Assembly (NCBI GenBank): GCA_036674765.1 | Contig: JARVKI010000036.1 | Span: 62,001 to 126,000, forward strand | Length of the DNA stretch: 64,000 nucleotides | From: Seiridium cupressi | Taxonomy: Eukaryota; Ascomycota; Sordariomycetes; Amphisphaeriales; Sporocadaceae | Reading direction: 5' to 3' | Part shown: piece after piece, positions 22,736-33,451 of the stretch | Numbering within the stretch: the first letter of the stretch is position 1 | How the letters are laid out: each line of letters begins with the position of its first letter | Translations under genes and position numbers: made by a program | Notes under the pieces: generated by a model | What the model was told of the DNA's origin: nothing | Databases searched by the model: none | What the model saw: the letters and a program-made list of their open reading frames with translations, nothing else

Positions 22736-25700
22736 CTAGTTACTTGCCTCCTGGGCCAATTGAAACTGACTCACGAACCTCCTCTCTACTCCGTTGACCT
22801 TCGTGGATTCGAATCCAGCCTCGGCACCTTCTGCAGAGCCCCATGCTCCTCCACCGGGCGTATCAATGACGCACCAATCTCCCTTCTCAACCTTGAAGTC
22901 CTTCCGGCCACCAAGGCGGCACCATCTTCCCCCCTCACCTTTCTTCACGAGATAGTTGACTCCCGACTTGCCGTCCTCGCCACCAAACATTCCATATGGG
23001 CGAGTGACTCTCCTCTCGCTCACGACACTGGCGCCGACATCTCTACGAAACTCATAGATCCGCCTTATGCCATTGCCGCCATTCCATTTTCCGTGTCCGC
23101 CGGTGCCCTCGCGGATGCCGAACTCGCGAAGGACGACTGGGTATCTCTTTTCGAGAATCTCCGGATCCGTGATTCTCGTATTTGTCATGTGAATGTGCAC
23201 GCCGCTCGTACCGTGCCAGCCGGGACCCGCTCCAGAGCCACCACAGATGGTTTCACCGAAGCCAAAACCAGAGCCAGGAATCATTTCACCCGTAGCGGGA
23301 TCGATGTCGCCATCTATGCCGAAAGAGAACACGTTGCAGTCACCTTGACTGGCAGCACAGGCTGCGAAAGCCTTGATGACAACGTCCGTCACACGTTGTG
23401 AAGTAATGGGGTTGCCGGCGCAGACAGCTGCAGTAGGGGACGGATTGAGGATGCTTCCCTCTGGTATAGTGAACTTTAATGGTCTCAGACAACCCTCGTT
23501 CAGTGGGATGTCCTGATTTATCAGACATCGCAGGACGTAGAGAGTTGCACTGCGAGTAATTGCTTGTGGCGCATTGAAGGAGTGATAACCTTCTTCGCCT
23601 GTACCCGTCCAGTCAAAGTGGGCAGTAGCGGTGTTGGGATCAATTGTGATGGTTAGCTGAATGGGAGTCCCATCATCCATGTAGTCGAGCGCCTTCAATG
23701 GTACGCCTCCAGTTTCAGCATGGGTGCGCAGCAGAAATCCCTTGACGCAAGCCTCGGCGTTGGCTGTGATGGCGTGCATGTTGAAATGAACCACTGCCAA
23801 ACCTCGTTCGGCAATGAGCTCTGACAGGAGCGCCGCGCCCTTCGCATTGGCGGAGACCTGGGCCTTGAGGTCGTTGATATTATCTGAAAGTTTTCGTGTT
23901 CCCGAGCAGCCTGGAAACTCGGCTGGGTCGTGTAGCAACCATTTGGTAACACCTTCTTCATCGAATTTGCCGTCTCGCACTAGGAACTCGGAGATAATGG
24001 TCGCACCCTCTTCAAAGAGCTCGACGCTTCCAGCTGGCATAGAACCAGGAAGAATGCCTCCTATTTCTTGATGATGTCCTCTTGACGCCGTGTAAAAGAT
24101 GATCTCCTTCCCCGACTCGTCAAATACGGGAGTGATGCAAGTGATGTCTGGCAAATGCGTCCCGCCTGATAGGGGATGATTTGCTACGATTACATCGCCT
24201 GGCCTCAGTTGTCCCTCGTACTGCTTGTGTTGATACATTACGGCTTGTTCCATGCTTCCAAGGTGGACAGGTACGTGACTTTACAGACCGAATTAGCTAG
24301 CATTCAGGGAAGACTTGAGGTTTAAATAGGGACTCACGGTGCATTGGCGACCAAGCGGCCGTCAGGTCCAAAAAGGGCGCAGCTGAAATCAAGCCGCTCC
24401 TTGATATTAACGGAGACACTGGTCTTCTGCAATGCATGGCCCATCTGTTCCGCAATGCTCATAAATCTGTGAGCCATGACTGTGAGTTGAACCGGATCAA
24501 CTGTCCTCTGTTCAGTGCTGAGCTCTTCAACGAGTTCTTGCGAGGATCCGCGATCTAGGTCAATGACAACGTGCCGTTCAAGGATAATAGCCTTGGCCTT
24601 CGGCGCGACGATGATTGTTTGCGTCTCGTCCAGAATTATTGCAGGGCCTTGGACCATGTCCCCTTTTGTTAACGACGTCAGGAAATAAAGAGGCGCTTCC
24701 GACCAACCACCGCTGAAGTAAACCTGAACTTGATCAGATGCCTTGTTCTTTGAGACGGCCACTGGTGAAGTGGTTGCAGTCTGCTTATCCAATGCAAGGT
24801 CAGGCTCAATCGATGAGCTGCGAACTGTAGCCCTCACTCGCACGTTCTCTGCCAGGATCTCTCGCCCAGGCATGATGAACGAGAATTGTCTCTTATGTTC
24901 TGCGACAAAGGCTTCAGCCCAAGCACCAGACTCGGGCTGCGGGACCATAAACGTGGTGTCTGACCCAGCGTAACGGAGATTCAAGAATCGCTCAAAGCTT
25001 AGGGAGTCTTTGGGCGCTCCGTCCTGTATCAGCTTCTCAGAAGCTGCCTTCTCCAGGTTTGATAGGCGATCCCGAAGATTTCCGAGACCTGAACTTAGAT
25101 CTGCCGAACAAGGTTCCTGAACATCGTGAACTAGATCTGCCAGAGCCATGCCGTACGCAGAGAGGATTGAGGAATATCGATGTATCAGGATACGATCAAT
25201 ACCCAGATTCTCGGCGATCGCCTATATATGTCAGCCTCTGATTCAGAGTGTGTGGCTGTCGGTTACTTACGCATGCGTGTTGACCTCCAGCGCCACCAAA
25301 AACAGCCAACTCATGATCCGAGGCCCGGTAGCCCTTGGCTTCGGTGAGAGACCTAATTGGTCTGCACATGGTCTCATTTGCAACATCAAGGAATCCTAAA
25401 GCTAGATCCTCAATCGTCTTTGGCTTTCCACCACCCCCTGCGAGATCTGCGTTGACCTTTTCCAGCAGGTCTCCAAATGCAGCTCTTGATCCATCGGAGT
25501 CGAGCGGTTCATTCTCGTTCTTGCCAAATATCTTAGGAAAATACTTGGCCTGAAGTCGCCCAAGAACCAGGTTGACGTCCGTCACCGTCAAAGGGCCTCC
25601 CTTCCTGTATGCCACTGGACCTGGATGCGCGCTGGCAGATTCAGGGCCTGCCAGGAACAGTCCGTTCTTGTAAGAGAGAATACTTCCACCGCCTTGAGGA

Positions 25701-26908
25701 GTTATTTACAGTTGCATATAATATGGCTGGGTGATAACATACCTGCTGCAACTGTGTCTACTTCAAGCTGTGGCGATTGTATGGTAATTCCAGCAGTGAT
25801 TGACTCGAACGTGTGCTCCAAGGTGCCGGCATATCTCGACACATCTGTCGAGGTTCCGCCCATGTCAAACCCAATCACAGGTATTTTACGTTCTGGGTCG
25901 TAGCAAGTTCTACTCATTCCTACCACGCCACCTGCAGGACCAGACAGGATGGCCTTCAAACCACTGAAGTTCTGCCAACTGACAAGACCTCCGTCACTCT
26001 GCATAAATTCACATCTTGCGCCTGAATCATCCTCCAGATTCCCCACGAAGCCTTGACGGAAGCCATCAACGTAGGCTTTCGTCAACGGCGTGAGATATGC
26101 ATCAGCTGTTGCGGAATAGCCCCTAGAGATTGCCTTGATCATTGGGAAGATCTGTGACGAAAGAGATATCTGAGGGAATCCGATCTCCGAGGCTAGCCGA
26201 GCGATCTCGAGCTCATGATCAGGAAATGTATATGAATGCAAAAGGGTCACGGCTAGAGACCTGACACCTTTGTCGTGAAGGGATTGGAGGCTAGTCCGAG
26301 CACCATCAATATCTATCTTATGATTAGTGTCACTGTCATAGCATGCTATGGACTTACTCACCAAGAGGTTTGAGTATTTGTACTGCCTCTCCGCCGATGC
26401 CTTTTCTAAGGTCTATCTCGGCCCTGTTTGGATTCCGGAGTGTTGAGCTGTCCTCTGTTGAGTCATGAAGGGTGACTCGCTCATCGATCTCAACGACCTC
26501 TTTGAATAGAGTTTCTGACCTGCGAATGTTGAGATCAAACAATTTGGGCCTCGTTTGATCTCCGATCCTCAGTAAGTCTCTAAACCCCTTCGTGACCACT
26601 AGTGCACACGGAGTTGATGCCCGTTCGAGCAGCGCATTCGTGGCTACAGTGGTTCCCATCTTGATCGATTCGATGCCGCTGGTATCAATATTCTGTCCCC
26701 GCGGTAAGGAGGCGCCCGTGGCAATCTCCAAAATTCTTCGAATGCCCTCAGTAGGGGCATCATCGTAGTTGGCAGGGTCATGGCTGAGGAGTTTTATGAG
26801 AATATCTGGTTTTCCAGGTACGATCCCCAGACAATCTGTGAAGGTGCCGCCACGGTCTATGGCGATTTTCAGCTTGGGGGTCGAAGATGGGTTGTCGATG
26901 AAAGGCAT
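22736..26908 (-). CDS. OXP1: 5-oxoprolinase (ATP-hydrolysing; fused HyuA-HyuB)
   Basis: Five predicted exons: 26908-26362, 26312-25743, 25692-25271, 25221-24338 and 24278-22736; exactly 1321 aa, the normal fungal length. The N-terminal half is hydantoinase A-like: KIAIDRGGTFTD nucleotide-binding start, MGTTVATNALLER, GFRDLLRIGDQTRP, VIGFDMGGTSTDVSR and the AVFGGAGGQHAC motif across the third splice site. The C-terminal half is hydantoinase B-like: [42 protein letters not shown] and IREGTGGHGKWNGGNG. Family reaction: ATP-dependent hydrolysis of 5-oxo-L-proline to L-glutamate in the cytosol (gamma-glutamyl cycle). Related enzymes act on hydantoins, so the true substrate may differ. The Dal5-type transporter lies upstream in the same orientation, 772 bp away. 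Confidence 0.92.
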
Positions 26909-27680
26909 GATGATTTTCAGGATGACGGCTCACTTGCTCTCTGAATCTAAATTCAAACTAACTCCCCAGAAATGTCTTTACTTATGCTGATGTTAAAATA
27001 CACGTATAGTCAACAATCCGTATCGCCAGTGCTTCTGCTCGCGATTGTAAACGGCAAATGTTGAACTAATGTCATCGCAAAACCAAGTCCGATGGGACTA
27101 CTGCAGCTGATCCTAGTTTGTCGGGCCCGGATGGTCAGCTGCATGCAGGAAGTCGGCCTTCTGCCGAACTCCTATTGAAGCCTTGAAGTTGTGTAGGTGC
27201 TCTAAAGACTCCGATAAGCAAGCGGGGTGCTCCGGAGCTTGAACCCCGCTCACCCACTCTGATCGAATACTCCCCAGTCAATACTGATTCTCTTTAGCAC
27301 TGGCTTATATGTGGATACAATGAGCTAGAGATCCTTGTTTTGATGATAACGCCTCGCAGTCAGAACCAGACTATGCGTCAGAGTCCATTGATACGAGTAT
27401 ATCACTTTGGTCGTACAGCTCTCGTTCATAGCATTGAGCTTTCTTGTAAGAATTTGGGTGGGCCATCTTTGCAACTCGGAATCCTAGCGGCTCAGAGCGT
27501 TTAGTAAAATATTCTGGAAGGAAAGGACAGATAACGGAAAAGGCGCTGGACCGTAAAGGTTTCCGCGGACTGAAACTTTTGGATTTCAAAGCGGACTCAG
27601 GCTCACAATAGAAAAGTTTGAGGTATTTACACGACAATACCCAAATTTAACGCTACCTTTCCTAACTAAATCCACCTTCT
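26909..27680. promoter_or_regulatory. 5-oxoprolinase upstream region
   Basis: 772 bp without a gene. It contains a nested inverted repeat at 27221-27250 and three HGATAR strings on the plus strand (27212, 27344, 27529). About two HGATAR strings are expected by chance in this length, so no AreA control is claimed. Confidence 0.45.
27221..27250. repeat. Nested inverted repeat in the 5-oxoprolinase promoter
   Basis: Arms AGCGGGGT (27221-27228) and ACCCCGCT (27243-27250) are perfect complements. The loop holds an 8-bp palindrome, CTCCGGAG (27230-27237). The element lies about 340-310 bp before the oxoprolinase start. GCGGGG fits the CreA consensus SYGGRG on either arm. Protein binding is only a possibility. 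Confidence 0.5.
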
Positions 27681-29274
27681 TTACCATTGATATCGGAAAT
27701 GGATGTTCTCCTGATCTGTAAGATCCTTGAAGTCTGTGTCCAGATGTACCCGCTCCCCAGCTGCAGCATCTACGGCGTCCCTTCTGCGGTTCTCCCACCA
27801 ACAATACGAGGCATACGCAATGATGGTAAGCATGGATAAAACGTAACTTCCCAAGATAGCGCCCATGCCTAGAGAATAAAGAGGGGCCTGATCCGTCTTG
27901 AAGAATTGTGGAGCAATGATGTTCGAAACACAGTATGCAATGAAAATCAATGCATTCACAGTGACTTTCTTGGTATGGCCGGCTGTGTTGGCTGTGTTTA
28001 TACCCAGACTGACGATGTAGGGGCCGAGATAAAAATAGGACATGTAGAGAGCGGCTAGACGTCCATTGTAGTTGTCGAGAGGGAGCGTGTAGAGGAACAC
28101 TGATGAAATCAGGCCGACAATAATGCCAAAGAGAATGAACGCAGTGCGGAACTGTTTCGTAGGGAAGTACTTGACACAGAGAAAAACTCCGCCGTTGCAG
28201 ATGTATGAAGACATAGTCTGCATAATCCCCGTCGGCATTGTGAGAAGAACAGAGCGTTGTGATGTATAGCCCAGTCCCTTGATGATGAGGGGTGCGAAAT
28301 TGGTGAGGCCTCCATTTGGGATACTGATCCAAATCTGGAAGAGGAACATCAACCAAGTCTTTGGGTCGAGGAAGGCCTCGATCATTTGCTGTTTCTTGAA
28401 GGTCTTGTTCTCTACACCGGTCTGGTCTTCGCGCAATCGGTCGACGACGATAGCCTTTTCGCGCTCGGAAACGAATTTGGCCTTGACGGGGTTGTCGGGA
28501 AGGAATATTCCAATGATGCAGGCCCACACAATAGTCATCGCTCCAGTGATCCAGAACATGCTCCTCCATTGATGGTCTCCTGCGAGGAAGCCGATGCCCC
28601 AGCCAATCGGGCCCGTGAAGCAAACCGAAAGCCCCGTGTACATCAGTCCGGTACGGAGGGGTTGTTCTCGTCTCGTATACCACATGGTCATGACTAAAAG
28701 GTTGCCGGGAACGATGGGGGCTTCGAGCATGCCCAAGAGGACACGCAAGGCGATCAAAGTTGCGAAATTATTGGCGAAACCAGTGCCGATCAGAATCAGA
28801 CCCCAAACAATCTGTGCAACAAACATAAGTTTGGCGATTGGAAATCGTTGAAGTAGACTGCCGGAAGGAAGACACCAGAAAAGATATCCGAACTACGATC
28901 ATAGTCAGCGTCAGATATAGTGGAATTCTTCAAGGCATTCTTACGTAGAATGCGCTTCCAACCCAACTATAACGGTCTCCTGTCAGGTCTGTGTCCGTCT
29001 TGAAGCCATATAGGGCTGCAGTTGCAGTTGTGACCTTGTCCATCGCACCGAGCGTGACATTGAACCAGAGGAGCGGAACGAGACGGAGGTCAAGTTTCCA
29101 TCTTAGTCGTAGCAATTCCTTTCGGCTGTATGCACTTTCGCCGCTCAATTGGTTGGCATACGCGGCGGCAACATCGACGTCGCCGGTAGAGGCAATTTTG
29201 CCAATACCGACAGACGAGGAGTCCTCCATCTCACCAGGGGTGATGTCTGCTTTGATGCCCTTGACATTGGACAT
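27681..29274 (-). CDS. MFS allantoate permease-type transporter (Dal5 family)
   Basis: Exons 29274-28945 and 28892-27681 around a 52-nt intron; 513 aa. The N-terminal cytoplasmic tail (about 65 residues) ends in RWKLDLRLVPLLWFNVTLGAMDKVT, the Dal5-type entry into TM1, where most ACS proteins have an LDR.N motif. The splice joins YSWVGSAFY to FGYLFWCLPSG in TM2. LRVLLGMLEAPIVPGNLLVM is the TM4 region and GIFLPDNPVKAKF the central loop. About 12 membrane segments. Dal5-type proteins take up ureidosuccinate, allantoate and dipeptides with protons. Its position between the oxoprolinase and the amidotransferase-like gene suggests it supplies substrate to that set. Confidence 0.88.
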
Positions 29275-30274
29275 GATGTCTTGGAGTGTGGCAGTATCAG
29301 GGACAAAAAATTAGGATAAATGAAACCGTGAAACGGAGAGCCTTTGATGCCAGAAGAGTGATCACGGTCTCGGCCGGAAGTCGGTTTATGAACTTGGTTT
29401 GTTATCTGGTTGGCCGTCTATCTCGATTACCTGCGCCCAGCATCTGAACGGTGGAGACGTTGCTCTGGTACCGGGACAGCGCCATGGGTTCTCGGGCGAG
29501 ATAAGAGGCGTCATAACCGTTCGATTGTTGTGAGAGCAGTAGGAACAATGATTTTGATATGATCTGCTCCCAATCACGGCTCTTCCCAAGGTGAGATGCG
29601 TGAGCTAGCACTGCCTTAACCTTGGGGAAGTGGGGAGCGCGGACTCTGAAGTGCGACGCGGTCTCTCGACTCCGAATGTCTCTATTGGGTCTAAACGTGT
29701 CGTGTAACAGTGACTAGGTCGTCTCTTTCCCGGTAATGCATTATACTGGAATTAAGAGTTCTCATATTCCAAAGCGACTAATTCTTATGTCATATACCTA
29801 GTGACTTGCTGCACTGGATATCTCACACCATCGTGTGCTCACGCTGTTCGGGTAGTTCAAGTCATGCGTTACCAAGATCAAAGGGAGGACAACAATCTTC
29901 TCCGCGTCTTCAAACGGCATACCGGTATCTGCCCCTGATCGCTTTGCAATACATTTAGCCTTATCAGAGCCGGCTGCTAGTCAAAGCGTTTTGGTGACTC
30001 AATGGGCCCAGTCCCACATAGCGAGTTCCCGTCCGCGTGCGGTGCTGTGGTGGGTCACCACCACAGCGTGCTCCGTTTCGGGGGATAGATTTAGATAGAG
30101 GAGACTATGCATAAGGTAACCAGTCTCTCGTGAATACCCCGACGATCTTGATACAGCTACCCTGTCGGCACTAGACGTGATATATCCCTATTCCGCAATC
30201 AATTCTGCTCCCCGCTTCTTGTGGCTCAGCTGGTACACCCAGCACACCAATCTAAACGTGCTATACACAGAGAA
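29275..30274. promoter_or_regulatory. Divergent upstream region, 1.0 kb
   Basis: Between the Dal5-type transporter (minus) and the amidotransferase-like gene (plus). No gene seen. It contains the 10-bp-arm hairpin at 30044-30067. Confidence 0.45.
30044..30067. repeat. Perfect 10-bp inverted repeat
   Basis: GCTGTGGTGG (30044-30053) and CCACCACAGC (30058-30067) are exact reverse complements separated by GTCA. The repeat lies 208 bp before the ATG of the amidotransferase-like gene. It could be a dimeric regulator site or chance. Confidence 0.55.
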
Positions 30275-31350
30275 ATGGCGATCCAGGCTGTTCGAATAGC
30301 CATGCTCAACACCGATATGCCGGTACCTAACGTACGCTCCAAGCTGGGAACATACGGTGATATCTTCCACCGTCTTTTGGTGGATGCCGCATCCCGCATC
30401 TCCCCTATCGCTAGGATTGAATCAGCGAACTTCGATGTCATTCAAGAAGAATACCCCGAACGTCTGTCTGATGTTGATGCTATTCTTATTACCGGTTCCG
30501 CAGCATCAGCGTACGATGATGCCGAGTGGATTCGAAAGCTGGATGCATACGTTCTAGACGTATATCAGAATCATCCCCGAATAAAAGTGTTTGGTAGCTG
30601 TTTTGGACACCAGCTTGTCTGTCAGAGCTTATTTAGAGATCTCGGCATAGTGGTGGAAAAAGACCCAAAAGGGTGGGAGTTGGGCGTTCATGAGATTGTA
30701 TTTTCGGACAAGTTCGATGCGGCTTTGAGGCCATCGCCAAGATCCAAGTGTCTGGGAGCGAACGAGCGACCCCTGACCCCCGATACGGAAACCAGCACTG
30801 AGTTAGGGGAGCCTCAAGCTCCCGAGTCGTTGAAGCTCCAATTTGTACATGCCGATCATGTCAAAATTCCGCATCCCGAAATATTGCCACGCTCATGGAT
30901 GGTTGTTGGCAGCTCGAAGCATTGCGCCGTGCAGGTAAGAACTAGGAGTCGTTTTTCCTCCTTTATAGTCTTTCTCGAGAGTAGAAATCTCCCGATCAGG
31001 TGTTTCATCTCTTAATACACCATCCTTAGCTCCCGACAACATCTCCAGTATACCCGAAGAGGAAATGGCTGACCGCGAGTGTTTCATAGGGGGTTTACGA
31101 ACCGGGTCGTGTACTTACATTGCAAGGTCATTTTGAGTTTGATCGTTTCGTCAACTCCGAGACGATCAAGGTTTTTGGTGCGTTGTGGGAGTCCGAGAAG
31201 TTGAAAAAAGCGCTCGAGCACATGGACGCCGACGATGACGCCGATAGAGCGGCTGATATTGTCACAAAATTCCTGATGGCGGATCTCGAAAAGCAGGGAA
31301 ATTACCATCGTGCGGACGGATTGATAACACCACCAGTGGAGGCTTCATAG
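30275..31350 (+). CDS. Class I glutamine amidotransferase-like protein
   Basis: Exons 30275-30934 and 31090-31350, with a 155-nt intron carrying a GCTGAC branch site; 306 aa. The triad is complete: Cys109 in VFGSCFGHQL (nucleophile elbow), and His234 and Glu236 in LQGHFEFD from exon 2. The oxyanion strand VDAILITGSAASAYDD is also present. This is the stand-alone GATase1 type related to yeast YLR126C and bacterial GMP-synthase-like hydrolases. Partners and substrate are unknown; related single-domain proteins hydrolyse gamma-glutamyl bonds. A start 54 nt upstream (30221) is in frame, but the family normally starts just before the first strand, as here. It converges on the aminotransferase gene, 215 bp away. 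Confidence 0.85.
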
Positions 31351-31565
31351 TCACATTCTTCGTTGATGGTATGGGTGGGCGGGCTAAACCATAGACAATG
31401 TATTGACACACTGTACTTCAAATGCTTCCTTGTTTTCGGGGAATGCTGGATCGAGACGATCCATTTGAAAACGCTCTGATGTGCCACTTGATGTGATACA
31501 GTTTTGAAAACATTCCTATCATTGAAGAAGCATAGCTAAGACGACACAGTGCTGAAAAACTATAT

Positions 31566-32933
31566 CTATTGTGTGATGACGCCTTTTACAAGCTCTGCTA
31601 GCCTTCGAACCCCCTCCAGTATCTTAGCTTCGGTGTGCCAGGCCCAGCATAGTCTGATCCCTTCACCATAGTTCGTGGTTGCCCTTTCTCTACTTCCACC
31701 ATCTCCTTCAACTTGAAACATCTCCCCATAAGCAAACTTAAGATTGCCCTTCTCCAGGGCTATGACGGCTAAGTCCTTGGTCGCGGTTGTAAGTTTCGAT
31801 GGAACTAGCAAGTACACAAAGTAGCCTCCGCAGACGGTGATATTACTATCATGGCCATTGGACGTGGTATCTGACGACACATGATACGGGGCGCCACTCG
31901 AGATTTCGAAGCCGAGAGGGACAAGCTCATTATTAATGGCATCCATCAAGGCATAGTACCTTGATCGGTATGTCGGGATAAGTGTGTCTTTGATGTGCCC
32001 TTGCAGTGTGCCGGATTGTAGCATCTCATCCACGAATGTAGCCGCGAGTTGTGTTGGGCAGCCGCCTGATCGTGTTGCGCCTAGTTGTGAGAGCGCAAGG
32101 ACAAATGCCGGCGTGCCCTCTGCCCAGCCAACCCTCATCCCAGGTGCAATAATCTTGGAGAAGGAGCCATTGCTTACGGCATTCCCCCATTTGTCCTTGC
32201 AGCCTCCATCCAGAGTCCGATCCACGTCTACAATCCTTGGTGGGACATGCCCCACGGCATCTGCGGCCAACTCTCTATCTTTGGGCCAACGCAACACGTC
32301 ATATACATCATCTGTGATGACCAGAGCGTCGAATTCGCGTGCAAGACGAACGAGTTCTTGCCTTCTCCTCAACGATGTCGTTTTCCCACTGGGGTTCGAG
32401 AATGTCGGAACCATGTAGATGATGTGCCTGTAAAGCTTGGCATACCTGGCAGAAGTCTTTAGCCTCGGTGAGGCTGGTGCGTCCTCTTTTTCAGACTCCT
32501 CAAGTCTGGCTCTGAGAAAGGCAATATCGATGCCTTCATTGTCCTCGGGCACACCCCGCAGTTTCCCTTCGAAGCCAGAGTCCATGAAGATCGGACAAGC
32601 CAGGAAGTAGCTAGGTTCAATCATCCAAATTTTCTTCGTGTATCCTGGCTCGGTGAATCGAGCGAGTATATTGGCCAGATTTGCCGAAGCGCCATTTGTC
32701 ACGCAGATGCGATCGCTTGATATAATTTCACTGGACTGGTAAACCGAGGACAGCCATTTCGCGATGCTTTCTCGAAGTGGCAAATATCCGGCATCTGGGC
32801 CATATATCAAGGCTGAGGCAGATTTCTTAGGGAAGTCGAGGATGTTGGCTGCACCTTGAAGCAGATGAGAAGAAGGAAACAGGGATGGCGATGGCCATCC
32901 TAGTTGCAAATTAATATGCTCTAAATCTGGCAT
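31566..32933 (-). CDS. PLP-dependent aminotransferase, class I/II (fold type I)
   Basis: Single exon, 455 aa. The expected motifs occur in order: LGWPSPSLFP and ALIYGPDAGYLPLRESIAKWL at the N-terminus, VTNGASANLANIL (phosphate loop), MVPTFSNPSGKTTSLRRR, ITDDVYDVLRW (Asp for the PLP nitrogen), NGSFSKIIAPGMRVGW with the Schiff-base lysine at residue 260, and IRLCWAW with the substrate-carboxylate arginine. It resembles the yeast YER152C group (2-aminoadipate or aromatic transaminase-like); the substrate is not deducible. It shares a 518-bp promoter with the isocitrate-lyase-like gene, so the two may be co-regulated. Confidence 0.87.
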   Translation of the reverse strand: MPDLEHINLQLGWPSPSLFPSSHLLQGAANILDFPKKSASALIYGPDAGYLPLRESIAKWLSSVYQSSEIISSDRICVTNGASANLANILARFTEPGYTKKIWMIEPSYFLACPIFMDSGFEGKLRGVPEDNEGIDIAFLRARLEESEKEDAPASPRLKTSARYAKLYRHIIYMVPTFSNPSGKTTSLRRRQELVRLAREFDALVITDDVYDVLRWPKDRELAADAVGHVPPRIVDVDRTLDGGCKDKWGNAVSNGSFSKIIAPGMRVGWAEGTPAFVLALSQLGATRSGGCPTQLAATFVDEMLQSGTLQGHIKDTLIPTYRSRYYALMDAINNELVPLGFEISSGAPYHVSSDTTSNGHDSNITVCGGYFVYLLVPSKLTTATKDLAVIALEKGNLKFAYGEMFQVEGDGGSRERATTNYGEGIRLCWAWHTEAKILEGVRRLAELVKGVITQ

Positions 32934-33451
32934 ACTTGATGAGGTGTGAAATCTTGATTGCTCTTAAACTTAGAAACTAAGGAGAATGTAGTATCGAAAT
33001 AATATTCATGTGGCAGGTGGCAGATCGAAGGCATGTGCGATTTACAGTTATCCAGCTTTGGGGATCGAACATGCACATCATGATTAAAACAGCCTAGTCT
33101 CCTAAGAGCTTCCCAGGGATGAATATCCGGCTTTTCGGAAAGGGATCGATGTTTGACCCATGTCGGAGCCAGAAGTCCGACCGCTCGGGCTCCGTATGCG
33201 AATATCCCTTTCCAAGCGACGACCCACATCCGGCTCTGCCCTCGCGGGCCCGAGATAGTCTGCGAGGACCAATCGCCGGACGGTAACGGATGGCATCCGC
33301 CGATAGAGTAGTAGCACTCGATGTTTATGACCCCGAGGGGAAATCTCGTGTTGCCAAATTTCCAGTTCTTTACGATTGGACTTTTCAACTTAATTCACAA
33401 ACTACGATTTTCCAAAACTTAAACCACAATTGTTCTTCAGAGAGCTTCAAA
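32934..33451. promoter_or_regulatory. Bidirectional promoter of the aminotransferase and lyase-like genes, with CGG-triplet cluster
   Basis: 518 bp. Between 33129 and 33303 there are more than ten CGG/CCG triplets. They include CGG-N10-CCG (33164-33179), CGG-GCT-CCG (33186-33194, an inverted pair) and CGG-TAA-CGG (33281-33289, a direct pair). A CCAAT box lies at 33269-33273. Zn2Cys6 dimers typically bind paired CGG triplets, and two such regulators are encoded within 6.2 kb. Which one would bind, if either, is not known. Confidence 0.5.

Noticed and set aside
22801..22820. GATTCGAATCC resembling a tRNA B box
   Set aside because: It is coding sequence of 5-oxoprolinase and has no A box or stems around it.
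26909..27680. HGATAR (AreA-type) sites upstream of 5-oxoprolinase
   Set aside because: Three hits in 772 bp is close to chance expectation, so nitrogen control is not supported by them alone.
27586..28683. Long minus-strand frame of 365 codons overlapping the Dal5-type transporter
   Set aside because: It is the shifted frame of the transporter exon, has no domain, and its residue content (His, Arg, Ser) is that of a frame shadow.
30221..30300. tRNA-like A box (TGGCTCAGCTGG) followed by a B-box-like TGTTCGAATAG
   Set aside because: The B-box part lies inside the amidotransferase coding sequence, no acceptor stem pairs, and spacing is poor.
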